NCBI GenBank assembly: GCA_016935735.1
Contig: JAFGQK010000071.1
Coordinates: 1 to 64,000, forward strand
Length of the DNA stretch: 64,000 bases
Reading direction: 5' to 3'
Source of the DNA: Spirochaetales bacterium
GTDB lineage: Bacteria; Spirochaetota; Spirochaetia; SZUA-6; JAFGRV01
Shown here: one piece after another, positions 24,390 through 32,939 of the stretch
Layout: the number at the start of each line of letters is the position of its first letter
How positions within the stretch are numbered: the first letter of the stretch is position 1
Notes under the pieces: model-generated
The model's input: only the letters and a program-made list of their open reading frames with translations
The model's database searches: none
Told to the model about the DNA's origin: nothing
Program-made: the position numbers and the translations under genes

Positions 24390-24417
24390 CCATAACGAAG
24401 GCTTAAGTCAAAATAGC
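24390..24417. repeat. short dispersed repeat, copy B
   Basis: CCATAACGAAGGCTTAAG is identical to 22870-22887, and the overlapping TTAAGTCAAAATAGC is identical to 23000-23014. This copy holds both halves that are separate on the other side of the TroA-like gene. Confidence 0.6.
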
Positions 24418-24507
24418 GCAACTTACAGTAAAAAAAATATTCTTTATGCAATCAGCACGATATTTTAATAGCTGCCGGGATTACCGGAATTATTGTATAT
24501 TGTATAT

Positions 24508-24536
24508 TTGACATATCTATTCTTTGCACATATAAT
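24508..24536 (+). promoter_or_regulatory. consensus sigma-70 promoter
   Basis: Perfect TTGACA and TATAAT with a 17-base spacer. The -10 box ends 10 bases before the ATG at 24547, leaving a leader of about three bases. Confidence 0.85.
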
Positions 24537-24546
24537 AAAAATTGCC

Positions 24547-25413
24547 ATGGATGTTATCAATCTTATTGCAGAGTGTGCAAAAATTCCATCATTCAGTACG
24601 GAAGAACACCATCTTCATCCTTTTATAATCGATTTTATAAAAAAGAATACCCCGGGGAAGATAGAACTCATCCACAAAAACAACGTTATTGTCTCTGTAC
24701 CGTCCGGGAAAAATATACAGACCGACAGGAATCTGCCCATGGTTGCCCTTACTGCACATCTTGATAAAATAAATCATTTTGGGGATACAATACCAGGAGA
24801 ACTCCCGGTGTCCGCAGACGGAACCAGAATTACCGGACAACTGGATGATGCGACAGGGGTCGGGATATGCCTGTATATTGCATTTATGAGCCAGAAAGAA
24901 AAATTCCCACCACTCCTGCTATTGTTTTCGGAAATGGAGGAACACGGCCTTTATATAAATCCCTTTCAGGGAGTTGTTTCCGGACTTGGTGCAGTAAGGA
25001 TATCACGGCACCTTCTCATTACGGGAAGGATTCCTGCCTTACTCCTCACCATCGATACTACCCCGTTTTACCAGGGGACAAATGGGATTTCCCTGTATTC
25101 CAGGTTCTGGGAGAAATGCGCATTCGATCCATCTGACAGGATAGTAGCATTTACCGAAAAATTGGAGGATTATTTTCTATCACGGTTTCCTGAAATAAAA
25201 CATCAGAATAATACAAACGACTATATTACCTATGGGAGGCATTTTAATACGGGGAGAGAGTATACGGTGCCGAGTATTGCTTTAGAACCTGCCATCTATC
25301 CGTATCATACAAAAGATGAAGGTGTTTTTATTTCCGATGTTCACCAGGTTGTTGCAATACTAAGAACATTTCTTTTAGAATTTCCATTTCATCTAATGGG
25401 CCCGATCTTGTGA
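24547..25413 (+). CDS. zinc metallopeptidase of the M20/M28/M42 clan
   Basis: The track ORF starts at 24493, upstream of the promoter; the ATG at 24547 (MDVINLIAECAKIPSF) is the real start, giving 288 residues. The co-catalytic metal ligands appear in order: HLD in LTAHLDKIN, Asp in GQLDDATGVGI, the Glu pair in FSEMEEHGL, Asp in LTIDTTPF and His in PYHTKDEG. It is therefore probably an active cytoplasmic aminopeptidase or deacylase, but it belongs to no subfamily I can name. Translation is probably leaderless. Its 3' end overlaps lepB by 25 bases. Confidence 0.75.
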   Translation: MDVINLIAECAKIPSFSTEEHHLHPFIIDFIKKNTPGKIELIHKNNVIVSVPSGKNIQTDRNLPMVALTAHLDKINHFGDTIPGELPVSADGTRITGQLDDATGVGICLYIAFMSQKEKFPPLLLLFSEMEEHGLYINPFQGVVSGLGAVRISRHLLITGRIPALLLTIDTTPFYQGTNGISLYSRFWEKCAFDPSDRIVAFTEKLEDYFLSRFPEIKHQNNTNDYITYGRHFNTGREYTVPSIALEPAIYPYHTKDEGVFISDVHQVVAILRTFLLEFPFHLMGPIL

Positions 25414-26276
25414 ACTGGCCAGAAAGAGAAGAACGCTTTCCCAATAAGCTTATAGTAAAGTACCGGGCCATAAAACCTGGCATCTTTTGAAAGATCACGG
25501 TTATCCCCCATGGGGAAAAACCGGTTATCCGGGATATACCATCCGAGAAAATCCTTTCGCCACGAAACAACAGTATGCCGTTTATGGGGATTTTCAGCAT
25601 AAATACCGGTATATTCCGGTATGTGGCGTAAGGGATTTTCACCCTGTATCTCATGTTGTAAAAGTATCCTCTGCACAGGATAGGACAGATGACACCGATT
25701 TTTTATCTCTTCTTCTGTTACCCAGGAAACTTCTCCTTCCGGGAGAATCTGGACATTTCCCTGCCGCATCCTGATTCTTTCCCCCGGCACACCGATTACC
25801 CGTTTTAAAAGAAGACGTACCTTTGGTCTTCCGAACTTATCTGCATCAATATCCACCTGGGTAAGGGTAAGAAGAAACACGATCTTGTGTATTATTTTTT
25901 TGAAAGGTCCCATGGGCTCAAGCCGGGGGTCCGGGTTTTCAAATACTATCACCTCTCCCCGGTAAGGCACCCGGAAATAGCGGTATTTCACTGTTCCCGG
26001 CAGAATCTCCGGGCCAAAAACGGTTTTTAATACCAGGGCACGGGTTCCTTCTTCAATTGTCGGGATCATTGAACCTGTTGGGATAACATAGAGTTCAAAA
26101 AGAAATTGCTGAAGTAAAATCACAATCACTATTGCCCAGAGAATTGCTTCTATCCATTCCCTTACGATATTCTTTTTTTTAAGTTTTTCTTCTTTTCTTT
26201 TCTTTTTTCTCCTGCGCCAGGTTAAATATCTTTCTGTCCATTTTACGAGTTGATTAACGAAAGCATAAAAGGTCAT
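25389..26276 (-). CDS. lepB: signal peptidase I
   Basis: The membrane serine protease that cuts signal peptides from exported proteins. One membrane segment (AILWAIVIVILLQQFLFELYVIP) leads into the catalytic Ser motif PTGSMIPTIEEG. The catalytic Lys is in LLLKRVIGVPGERI, and the C-terminal GDNRDLSKDARFYGP is box E. A long insert lies between boxes D and E. A very basic stretch (RRRKKKRKEEKLKKK) before the membrane helix sets the topology. The track starts at 26384, but AGGAG precedes the ATG at 26276 (MTFYAFVNQ), so I choose that start, giving 295 residues. Confidence 0.93.
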   Translation of the reverse strand: MTFYAFVNQLVKWTERYLTWRRRKKKRKEEKLKKKNIVREWIEAILWAIVIVILLQQFLFELYVIPTGSMIPTIEEGTRALVLKTVFGPEILPGTVKYRYFRVPYRGEVIVFENPDPRLEPMGPFKKIIHKIVFLLTLTQVDIDADKFGRPKVRLLLKRVIGVPGERIRMRQGNVQILPEGEVSWVTEEEIKNRCHLSYPVQRILLQHEIQGENPLRHIPEYTGIYAENPHKRHTVVSWRKDFLGWYIPDNRFFPMGDNRDLSKDARFYGPVLYYKLIGKAFFSFWPVHKIGPIR

Positions 26277-26377
26277 AGTTACTCTCCTGACTGGGTTTCC
26301 ATGTCTATTATACTCAAATAATAAAAACAAGGTAAAGAGTCTCATAGCCAGAACCATACCCATTCTTTTCGAAGCAG

Positions 26378-26406
26378 TTGACATATAAGCCTGTAATGAC
26401 TAAATT
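26378..26406 (+). promoter_or_regulatory. sigma-70-type promoter of the rhomboid gene
   Basis: TTGACA, a 17-base spacer and TAAATT; the -10 box ends six bases before the ATG at 26413. A second TATAAT overlaps the ATG itself but has no matching -35 box. Confidence 0.6.
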
Positions 26407-26412
26407 CTTATA

Positions 26413-27033
26413 ATGAGAATATTAGAAGCATTAAGAAAACCAATTCGTTACTCCTTTTTTTATGCGACATTCTGGCTTATCGGGATTAATATTTTTCTGT
26501 ATTTTCTTACTTTTATAAATATTTCTTTATACAGACTATTAGCACTTTATTCAAGTGATGTATTTTTAAAGGGATATTTCTGGCAGCCTTTTACTTATAT
26601 GTTTATCCACAGCAAGTTAAGCATTACCCATATCCTCTTTAATATGTTCGGGCTTTTTGTCTTTGGCTTCCCGCTGGAAAAGAGACTGGGTAGTGTGGAA
26701 TTCCTCCTGCTTTACCTTTTTACCGGTACCGCAACGGGAATTATTATGCTTCTATTCGGACTGAACGTCGTGGGTGCATCCGGTGCAATCTTTGGGCTTG
26801 TCCTGGGATATGCAACATTTTACCCGGATTCTACACTCCTTCTTGGCTTTTTTATCCCGATTAAAGCAAGAATTGCCGTAATCCTGTTTGTAGTTCTTTC
26901 TGTTATTCTTCATTTTATCGACCGCTCTTCCAATATAGGACACCTGGGACATCTTGCAGGATTATTTTTCAGTTCTGTTTATTTTATCGTACGCCTGGGT
27001 ATAAATCCGGTAAGAGTATTGTTCCGAAAATAG
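26413..27033 (+). CDS. rhomboid-family intramembrane serine protease
   Basis: A 206-residue polytopic protein with six membrane helices. The catalytic serine is in VVGASGAIFGLVLG, the catalytic His in NIGHLGHLAGLFF, and the conserved Asn in THILFNMFGLFVFG. The short form without extra domains suggests a general membrane-protein protease. It is divergent from lepB, so two membrane proteases share one promoter region. There is no ribosome binding site; the start follows the promoter by six bases. Confidence 0.92.
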   Translation: MRILEALRKPIRYSFFYATFWLIGINIFLYFLTFINISLYRLLALYSSDVFLKGYFWQPFTYMFIHSKLSITHILFNMFGLFVFGFPLEKRLGSVEFLLLYLFTGTATGIIMLLFGLNVVGASGAIFGLVLGYATFYPDSTLLLGFFIPIKARIAVILFVVLSVILHFIDRSSNIGHLGHLAGLFFSSVYFIVRLGINPVRVLFRK

Positions 27034-27067
27034 AAGGGTCTTGCCAATCACTGTTTTTTTTCCGATA

Positions 27068-27751
27068 ATGAGACTGATGAAAGGACGTGTCCAGCAGATT
27101 CTCTTTATCATTATCCTTCTGTTCTTTATTTTTCCCCTTTATCCGGATTCGGAAAAGCTTACCATTACACTCTGGGGTGAACTCGAACCCTTAATTACCC
27201 TTGAAGGAGAGGAATATCCACTTTCAGAAAATGAAGTAATACGCCGGGTACTGGAACATGCCCGGGTAATCTTTTCTGCCATGATTTACGGTTACGGGTT
27301 TGCCTATACCCCATATGATAAACAACGCGGTATTTCCGAATATTTTCAACTTGAACCTTTCTCTGAAATAAAATGGGGGGATCCCCATCTTAAAATTATT
27401 GCTTCCCGGATTATAGAGAAAAGATTATATGTGACAATCAGCTACCGGTGTATGGATTTCCAGGCATCGAGGCGTGAAGCATGGAAAAGCCTGGCTGTGC
27501 CTGCGGCCAGCGGACAGGGCACCGGGGATTATTTTAAAGGATATACAGAAATGACAACTTCCTTTAAAAATGCTCTTAAAGAAGCAATCCGGGATTATAT
27601 GCGGAAGAGAACTTTTAACAAGCCAAAGGAAATTAAAGGTGAGGTTCTTCTTCTGGAAATGCCAGGCACAATCATCCGTGCGGGTGAATATATAACAACA
27701 GCAAAGATAAAAGTAAATATAAAGGAAGTTATCCCTTACAAGGTTTTTTAG
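27068..27751 (+). CDS. exported protein of unknown function
   Basis: About 227 residues from ATG 27068, or 224 from ATG 27077, both in frame; the track's TTG at 27041 is less likely. A signal peptide (VQQILFIIILLFFIFPLYPDS) is followed by a domain with ITLWGELEPLITLEGEEYPLSENEVIRRVLEHARVIFSAMIYGYGF and, near the C-terminus, GEVLLLEMPGTIIRAGEYITTAKIKVNI. I do not recognise the family. It starts 34 bases after the rhomboid gene and is probably co-transcribed with it. Confidence 0.65.
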   Translation: MRLMKGRVQQILFIIILLFFIFPLYPDSEKLTITLWGELEPLITLEGEEYPLSENEVIRRVLEHARVIFSAMIYGYGFAYTPYDKQRGISEYFQLEPFSEIKWGDPHLKIIASRIIEKRLYVTISYRCMDFQASRREAWKSLAVPAASGQGTGDYFKGYTEMTTSFKNALKEAIRDYMRKRTFNKPKEIKGEVLLLEMPGTIIRAGEYITTAKIKVNIKEVIPYKVF

Positions 27752-27944
27752 ATTAATTTTTTATTTCTTTCTCCATTTACTTTTTTCACTTTCTTTATTT
27801 ATTCCTTGAAAATTTAATCCGTGTGAATTATTCTTAAAAAGAAATGGTGTCCCATGGCTATATGGCATAGCCTTGAACAGGTTTTTATGGAAGGTCATTT
27901 CCTATGCCATTATTTTTTAGGGAATTTGTGAAAGGAGAAAACAA

Positions 27945-28763
27945 ATGATGTGGTATATTATCGCGATTATCCTTATGGGAGCAGGAATAGGACTCTATTT
28001 TGGTTATAGATCCCAGGGGGAAAAGCTGTTCCAGATTAAAGCAGTACAAACATATCTGTCTTCGGACCTTAAACAGGAAGCAAAAGATGTGGAAGAAGGT
28101 CTTGGAGAAAAGGGTTCTTTTAATAAGCTTGCAGAGGTAAAGGGAAAAGTTGTCTGTGATAATCCCCTGACTTCTGAACTGGCCAGAAAAAAATGTATCC
28201 ATTATTCCATGAGTATTACAAGGAAATGGGAAGAAACATACTGGGACAAGGATTCACAGGGCAGGCGTGTTCAGAAAACACGGCAGGGTTCCGACACCGT
28301 AGCCCATAACGAGAGATCTGTTCCTTTTTATATTGAGGATTCGGCAGGAAAAATAAAAATAAATCCTGAAGGTGCGGAAATGATAAGAGAAAAGGTCTAT
28401 TCGGATTTTAAAACAGGGGAACTTGGCGGGAGTAAGATTTCAATTGGAAGTTTTTCCATAACACTTCCTTCTGTTGCTTCCGTATCCGGCCGCCGGACAA
28501 TAGGATATGAATATGAGGAATCAATAATCCCTCTTGACAGGGATATCTATATTCTCGGGGAAGCTGCGGACAGCAGTGGCGAGGTTCAAATTCAAAAGCC
28601 ATCCGAAAAGAAGAATAAATTTATCATCAGTGTAAAGAGCGAGGAAGAGTTGAAACGGGATATTCAGGGTTCCATGACAGCAATGCTTATCGGCGGAATT
28701 GTCGCGGAGATTGCAGGCGTAACACTTCTTCTTTTACGGATTTTTAATGTCATACAGGGATAG
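27945..28763 (+). CDS. GIDE/MUL1-like domain membrane protein
   Basis: A 272-residue protein with a membrane helix at each end (about 3-20 and 243-265). Between them lies a domain resembling the membrane-spanning GIDE (BAM) domain of mitochondrial MUL1 E3 ligases and their bacterial relatives: EVKGKVVCDNPLTSELARKKCIHYSMSITRKWEE, then SVPFYIEDSAGKIKINPEGAE and RTIGYEYEESIIPLDRDIYILGEAADSSGEVQIQKP. The bacterial version has no RING finger, so it is not a ligase; its role is unknown. The start has AAAGGAG. Confidence 0.8.
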   Translation: MMWYIIAIILMGAGIGLYFGYRSQGEKLFQIKAVQTYLSSDLKQEAKDVEEGLGEKGSFNKLAEVKGKVVCDNPLTSELARKKCIHYSMSITRKWEETYWDKDSQGRRVQKTRQGSDTVAHNERSVPFYIEDSAGKIKINPEGAEMIREKVYSDFKTGELGGSKISIGSFSITLPSVASVSGRRTIGYEYEESIIPLDRDIYILGEAADSSGEVQIQKPSEKKNKFIISVKSEEELKRDIQGSMTAMLIGGIVAEIAGVTLLLLRIFNVIQG

Positions 28764-29096
28764 GGCAGGGGAAGAAGAAACCAGGGAAGAGGGCTGGAAG
28801 TAAGAAAGAAAAGGGGGTTTCCGTGCCCGGGTTTTCCTTAAATGATAGAAAAATAAAAAACCAATTGAAAAAATAAGGGAGGATTAATTTAAAATTTTCA
28901 ATTGATTTTATTGATTAGTCGGTTTTTAAAATAGTGCATATTCCCCAATTTTCATTGACGGTGAAAACTTTATACTTTTCCTGAATACCTGATTGTAGCA
29001 TCGCATCAATCATAGTAAAAAAACATTGATTTTTTTTTGAAAGTCTGGTACTATTAAACTGTTGAAGATTATATTTCAATAAATAAGGAATTAAAA
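28764..29096. other. 333-base gap without a gene
   Basis: The first half is purine-rich on the plus strand. CAATTGAAAA near 28862 and TTTTCAATTG near 28896 form 10-base inverted arms about 30 bases apart. The HD gene's ribosome binding site AAGGA ends the gap. The short track ORF 28915-29115 on the minus strand has no support. Confidence 0.4.
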
Positions 29097-30008
29097 ATGG
29101 AAGTATTAAATGCAATCCAGCTCTCCAGGCTTATCGATATGAGTAATCCGGGCAAGGTATTAAATGAAATAAAAAAAATATTTTGCCATCATTACCCGGC
29201 AAACCGATTTAATCCGGTGAAATCTTATTTTGTCCAGGTAAAAAGGATTTTCGAGGGGAAATTTAAAGGATATAAAAGATGTAATACCTATTACCATGAT
29301 TTTAAACATACACTCGATACCCTGCTTGCCTCTGCAAGAATCCTGGATGGCTACAATCTGAAAGAAAAACCAATCCCGGTAAATATGGCCACGAATCTTC
29401 TTGCTGCTGCTCTTTTTCATGATGTCGGTTATATTCAGGAAGAGTGGGATAATGAAGGGACGGGTGCGAAATTTACAAAATATCATATCCAGCGGAGTGT
29501 TGAGTTTCTCCTGAAACACCAGGATAAACTGAGAATTGACAAGGATAATATCGAAATGATTAACCGGTTTATCAGGTGCACAGGATTTGCCTCGGAAATG
29601 CTTTTAATTAAGTTTCTTTCAGAACAGGAAAGAATAACAGGAGCAATCCTTGGAACAGCAGATCTTATGGGGCAGATGTCAGACCGGACCTACCTGGAAA
29701 AACTCCTTTTTCTTTATTATGAGTTTAAAGAAGCAGAAATCGAGGGATATGAAACGGAATTTGATGTTATAAAAAAGACAATTGATTTTTATGAAATGAC
29801 AAAGGAAAAATTCAAAAAACCCCTTATGAAAATGAATACATATGTACTGTATCATTTTAACAAGAGATATGATATTCATCATGATCTTTACGGGGAGACC
29901 ATAGAAAGACATATTAATTACATTAAGCGGATTATTTCAGATAGCAGTACGAATTTTAGAAGAAAACTGAACAGGGCTAATTGGGTGGAAGAGTACGTTT
30001 ATTCCTGA
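29097..30008 (+). CDS. HD-domain phosphohydrolase
   Basis: A 303-residue soluble protein with an HD metal-dependent phosphohydrolase core similar to the catalytic domain of cyclic-nucleotide phosphodiesterases. The first His is in NTYYHDFKHTLDTLLASARIL, the HD pair in LLAAALFHDVGYIQEEW, a further His in HIQRSVEFLLKH, and the distal Asp in GTADLMGQMSD. The order matches PDEase_I-like HD proteins better than HD-GYP. The substrate is unknown; a cyclic nucleotide is possible. The start has AAGGA. Confidence 0.82.
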   Translation: MEVLNAIQLSRLIDMSNPGKVLNEIKKIFCHHYPANRFNPVKSYFVQVKRIFEGKFKGYKRCNTYYHDFKHTLDTLLASARILDGYNLKEKPIPVNMATNLLAAALFHDVGYIQEEWDNEGTGAKFTKYHIQRSVEFLLKHQDKLRIDKDNIEMINRFIRCTGFASEMLLIKFLSEQERITGAILGTADLMGQMSDRTYLEKLLFLYYEFKEAEIEGYETEFDVIKKTIDFYEMTKEKFKKPLMKMNTYVLYHFNKRYDIHHDLYGETIERHINYIKRIISDSSTNFRRKLNRANWVEEYVYS

Positions 30009-30092
30009 ATAACCTTTCAATCTTCTCAATTTTCCATTTTTATTGACAACAGGGGAAATAGCTGTTATTTTTATAATAACGAAAAAGAGTAA

Positions 30093-30386
30093 ACAGTATA
30101 TGTCCTGGCAGTACAGGAATGGCTCTGGCAGACGATTGACGGGCTTAATAACAGCATCAATAATACAAGACCATGGGATTTGCTGAAACAGGATTCATCC
30201 ACTCTTTTACAGGATAGATTGAAAGCCTTGGTGTGAAAACTCATTGAATTCGGGTGCCGGCTCAGTCCTTTCCTGCCGGATACAGAAGAGGAGATTATTG
30301 ACAGGTTTCATTCGACACCGATAAGACGGGACACCCGATGTTTCCGCAAAAAGAGTAAAGACGTCATTCCTATTCCAGGAGATTAA
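30093..30386 (+). pseudogene. C-terminal fragment of a methionyl-tRNA synthetase-like gene
   Basis: An open frame without a start codon reads VQEWLWQTIDGLNNSINNT, RPWDLLKQD and, after an in-frame TGA at 30234, KLIEFGCRLSPFLPDTEEEI, followed by TAA at 30384. This is the anticodon-binding helical domain of class I synthetases, closest to MetRS (NNSINNTRPWDL; LSPFLPDTEEEI). The catalytic domain is absent. The tail overlaps the 3' end of the citramalate synthase gene. It is a relic of a duplicated or displaced metG-like gene, not a working enzyme. Confidence 0.65.
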
Positions 30387-31887
30387 GCATCTTTTCCGTT
30401 GCTTCTGCCGCGGCAAGAACCTGGTCTGAATGGACCCCTTTTGTGACAAATGTCGTATGATTTCTCCATGTTATGGAACATTGCACCAGGGCATCGGTTT
30501 TCCCCCCGGGCGGAATATTAACCTGGTAATCCACCAGTTCAGGAAGATTGAACCTGAGTTTACTCGCAATCTTTTTTATTGCATCCATAAACGCATCATA
30601 ACCACCATCTCCCTGGCCTGTTTCCTCATATACTGTTTCCCTGGTATCAGCCTGCATTTTGTAATTTATTTTGATTGTGGCAATGGATTTAAGGCCTTTA
30701 CCTGAAACAATAATACAGGCATCTATAGAAAATTTTCTCTGTTCGGGCCGTTCAAGAACATCGGAAATAATATACGGCAGATCTTCCTTTGTAATAATGG
30801 CCTTTTTATCCCCCAGTTCGACAATACGTTCAAGAATTTTATTCTGCTGGTCTTTTGTTAATTCGATGCCAAGTTCCTTGAGGTTGTACTCAAGATTCGA
30901 CTTCCCGCTTAGTTTTCCCAATGCATAATGCCGTTTCCTGTCAAACCGCTCCGGCAGGAGGGGATTTGCATAAAGATTGCCCTTTTTATCACCATCTGCA
31001 TGAATTCCCGCAGTCTGGGTAAATACATTTATCCCACTAATCGGTTTATGGAACGGCAGCCGTTTACCTGAAAATACCTCAACCGTTTCACTCATCGCAC
31101 AGAGTTTCTTTTCGTCTATATTGGTTTTCATCTTAAGAAAATCATGGATGCACACCACTGCTTCATCCAGGGGAGTATTCCCTGCCCGTTCACCCATCCC
31201 GTTAACCGTGCAATGAATGCCGTGAATCCCTGCACTCACGGCAGCAATGGTATTGGCTGTCCCGAGCCCGTAATCATTATGAGCGTGAAAATCAAAATGA
31301 AGGTCCGGATAACGCCGGATATGTTCGGTAATAAAGGAAGTCACCTGTGTGGGACAGAGGATGCCGAGAGTATCCGGGAGCATGAACCGTTTAATCGGTG
31401 TATCCTTTAATGAATCAATCAGTGTATAGATATATTCCGGGCATTCAAGCATACCGCCGGACCAGATTTCAAGATAAATATTACATCTGAACGATTTTTT
31501 TTCTGCATAGTCAACCGTTGCAATAATATCCCGGATATGTTCTTCCGGGGTTTTATTCAGTTGTTTTTTCACATGATTAAGAGATCCCTTGGCCAGTAAA
31601 TTCATTACCTTGCAGCCGGTTTCCTCCATCCAGTCCACGGACTTTATATTGTCAGTAAATCCCAGTATCTCAATCCTGTCACCATACCCATGTGACAGGG
31701 CCCATTCCATGGTTTTGGCCACTGTCTTCTGTTCCCCTGCACTCACCCGCGCACTGGCAATTTCGATTCTGTCCACTTTCACTTCTTCCAAAAGCATTTT
31801 CGTAATAGTGAGTTTTTCCGCGGATGTATAACTCACATCTTTCATCTGTTCACCGTCCCTTAATGTTGTATCCATTACTTCTATCAT
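30370..31887 (-). CDS. cimA: LeuA-family synthase, probably (R)-citramalate synthase
   Basis: A 505-residue enzyme of the isopropylmalate/citramalate/homocitrate synthase family that condenses acetyl-CoA with a 2-oxo acid. The HMGL-like TIM barrel starts with VMDTTLRDGEQ and has the metal-binding FHAHNDYGLGTAN and TVNGMGERAGNTPLDE. The C-terminal LeuA regulatory domain (from about residue 370) is present. Sequence alone leaves leucine or isoleucine synthesis open, but the leader peptide upstream is full of isoleucine codons and contains only two leucines, which points to citramalate synthase, the first step of the pyruvate route to isoleucine. GGAGGTGG precedes the ATG. Confidence 0.88.
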   Translation of the reverse strand: MIEVMDTTLRDGEQMKDVSYTSAEKLTITKMLLEEVKVDRIEIASARVSAGEQKTVAKTMEWALSHGYGDRIEILGFTDNIKSVDWMEETGCKVMNLLAKGSLNHVKKQLNKTPEEHIRDIIATVDYAEKKSFRCNIYLEIWSGGMLECPEYIYTLIDSLKDTPIKRFMLPDTLGILCPTQVTSFITEHIRRYPDLHFDFHAHNDYGLGTANTIAAVSAGIHGIHCTVNGMGERAGNTPLDEAVVCIHDFLKMKTNIDEKKLCAMSETVEVFSGKRLPFHKPISGINVFTQTAGIHADGDKKGNLYANPLLPERFDRKRHYALGKLSGKSNLEYNLKELGIELTKDQQNKILERIVELGDKKAIITKEDLPYIISDVLERPEQRKFSIDACIIVSGKGLKSIATIKINYKMQADTRETVYEETGQGDGGYDAFMDAIKKIASKLRFNLPELVDYQVNIPPGGKTDALVQCSITWRNHTTFVTKGVHSDQVLAAAEATEKMLNLLE

Positions 31888-31900
31888 GTTCCACCTCCAT

Positions 31901-31935
31901 AAAATAAAAAAGCCGTGGGATTCTGCCCACGGCTT
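31901..31935 (-). terminator. attenuator terminator of cimA
   Basis: On the minus strand, arms AAGCCGTGGG and CCCACGGCTT (10 perfect pairs, 6-base loop) are followed by TTTTTTATTTT, directly before the cimA ribosome binding site. The left arm can instead pair with GCCCCGGCTT (31971-31962), which covers the end of the leader peptide, to form an antiterminator with one bulged base. Confidence 0.92.
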
Positions 31936-31959
31936 AGCAATTATCTTTTGTCGTTTCCC

Positions 31960-32073
31960 TCAAGCCGGGGCTTCTTTATGGGTAATGCCAATAATAATAG
32001 CGATTATGGTTATTATTATCCGGATTGGGGAAATAAAAATGAATGTATTCAATAGCCCATTACATTGTTTCAT
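31960..32073 (-). CDS. isoleucine-rich leader peptide controlling cimA
   Basis: A 37-codon ORF from ATG 32073 to TGA 31960, missed by the ORF track because it is short. The middle reads IFISPIRIIITIIAIIIG, and 12 of the 37 residues are isoleucine. Such a run is the mark of ribosome-mediated attenuation, as in the ilv leaders of enteric bacteria. The stop codon lies just past the GCCCCGGCTT segment that competes with the terminator, so a ribosome reaching the stop would hide that segment and allow termination, whereas one stalled at Ile codons would leave it free. The ATG lies seven bases after a -10 box, so the leader itself seems to be translated from a leaderless transcript. Confidence 0.88.
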   Translation of the reverse strand: MKQCNGLLNTFIFISPIRIIITIIAIIIGITHKEAPA

Positions 32074-32080
32074 TTTAAAG

Positions 32081-32109
32081 AAAATAACATATACGAAAAA
32101 AAGTGTCAA
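32081..32109 (-). promoter_or_regulatory. promoter of the cimA leader transcript
   Basis: On the minus strand, TTGACA (32109-32104), a 17-base spacer and TATTTT (32086-32081). The -10 box ends seven bases before the leader-peptide ATG. It lies just beyond the stop of the broken isomerase gene. Confidence 0.75.
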
Positions 32110-32126
32110 GCAGGAAGAAGTAAAAA

Positions 32127-32939
32127 TCAGGGATCTTTTTCTTTGTTATTTATTTTAGCAGTGAATTTTCCTGCCAGCTTTCTCAAATCACGCATTCTTA
32201 CTCTCATCGTACCATCAACCTCAAGAGAAATAACTGCTTCCGGCGTATACTGTTCAAGTGCATAAAAAAAGGTATCGAAGTCTATTACGCCTTTTCCGAT
32301 CGGCCAGTGATGATCTGCTTTCCCGTCATTATCATGGAGATGTACATGTTGGAGCCGGGCCCCCATAGCTTTTACCCATACAGGGGCACTATCATCCGCG
32401 AAAAGATTCAAGTGCCCGATATCAAGACATAAACCGAAAAATGGGTTATTCACCTCATCAATAAGCCGTATAAGAAGATCCGGCGTTTTTTCAATCGTAT
32501 TCTCGATTACAATACCAATACCGGCTTTTGCCCATCGTTGAATTTCCTTTTTCCAGTATGCAGAGGTTTGTTTAAATCAGATATCCTGTCTTGCAAACAT
32601 ATCAACCTCGGCGGTAAATCCGCTGTGCAGGACAACGCGGAATGCATTCAAATGAACAGCGGCATCGAATATCATATCTATCCGCTTTTCAACAGCACGG
32701 CGAATTAAGTGGTCAAAATGAGCATATTCAATACCAACAAACGGTCCGTGCAATACTATCTGGCCGCTGAAACTGGATCGAACAGTCCGGTGTACGGAAA
32801 TTCGATGTATCCATGCCTGTTTTGATTGTACACCAACCAATCCGTAACTTCCTAATTCGACTTCGGCATTAAGCTTTTTTATTTCCGGCAGGAAGGGAAT
32901 TTGCTCATCTTCACCACATATACTTATCATTACCTTCAT
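32127..32939 (-). pseudogene. sugar isomerase/epimerase (TIM barrel) gene with an in-frame stop
   Basis: Two track ORFs (32577-32939 and 32127-32453) belong to one reading frame broken by a TGA at 32577-32579 (RQDI, stop, FKQTSAYW). Together they make a xylose-isomerase-like TIM barrel of about 270 residues: GSYGLVGVQ, IVLHGPFVGIEYAHFDH, AFRVVLHSG, GIVIENTIEKTPDLL, FFGLCLDIGHLNLF, HVHLHDNDGKADHHWPIGKG. Metal-binding Glu, Asp and His residues are kept on both sides, so the break is recent. TGG to TGA is the simplest explanation, since DIWFK would suit the fold. Confidence 0.8.

Noticed and set aside
30234-32579. UGA read as tryptophan, because both the MetRS fragment and the isomerase are broken by TGA
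   Set aside because: dinB, the LolD-like gene, the cimA leader and others end in TGA at the expected place, so TGA is a normal stop codon here.
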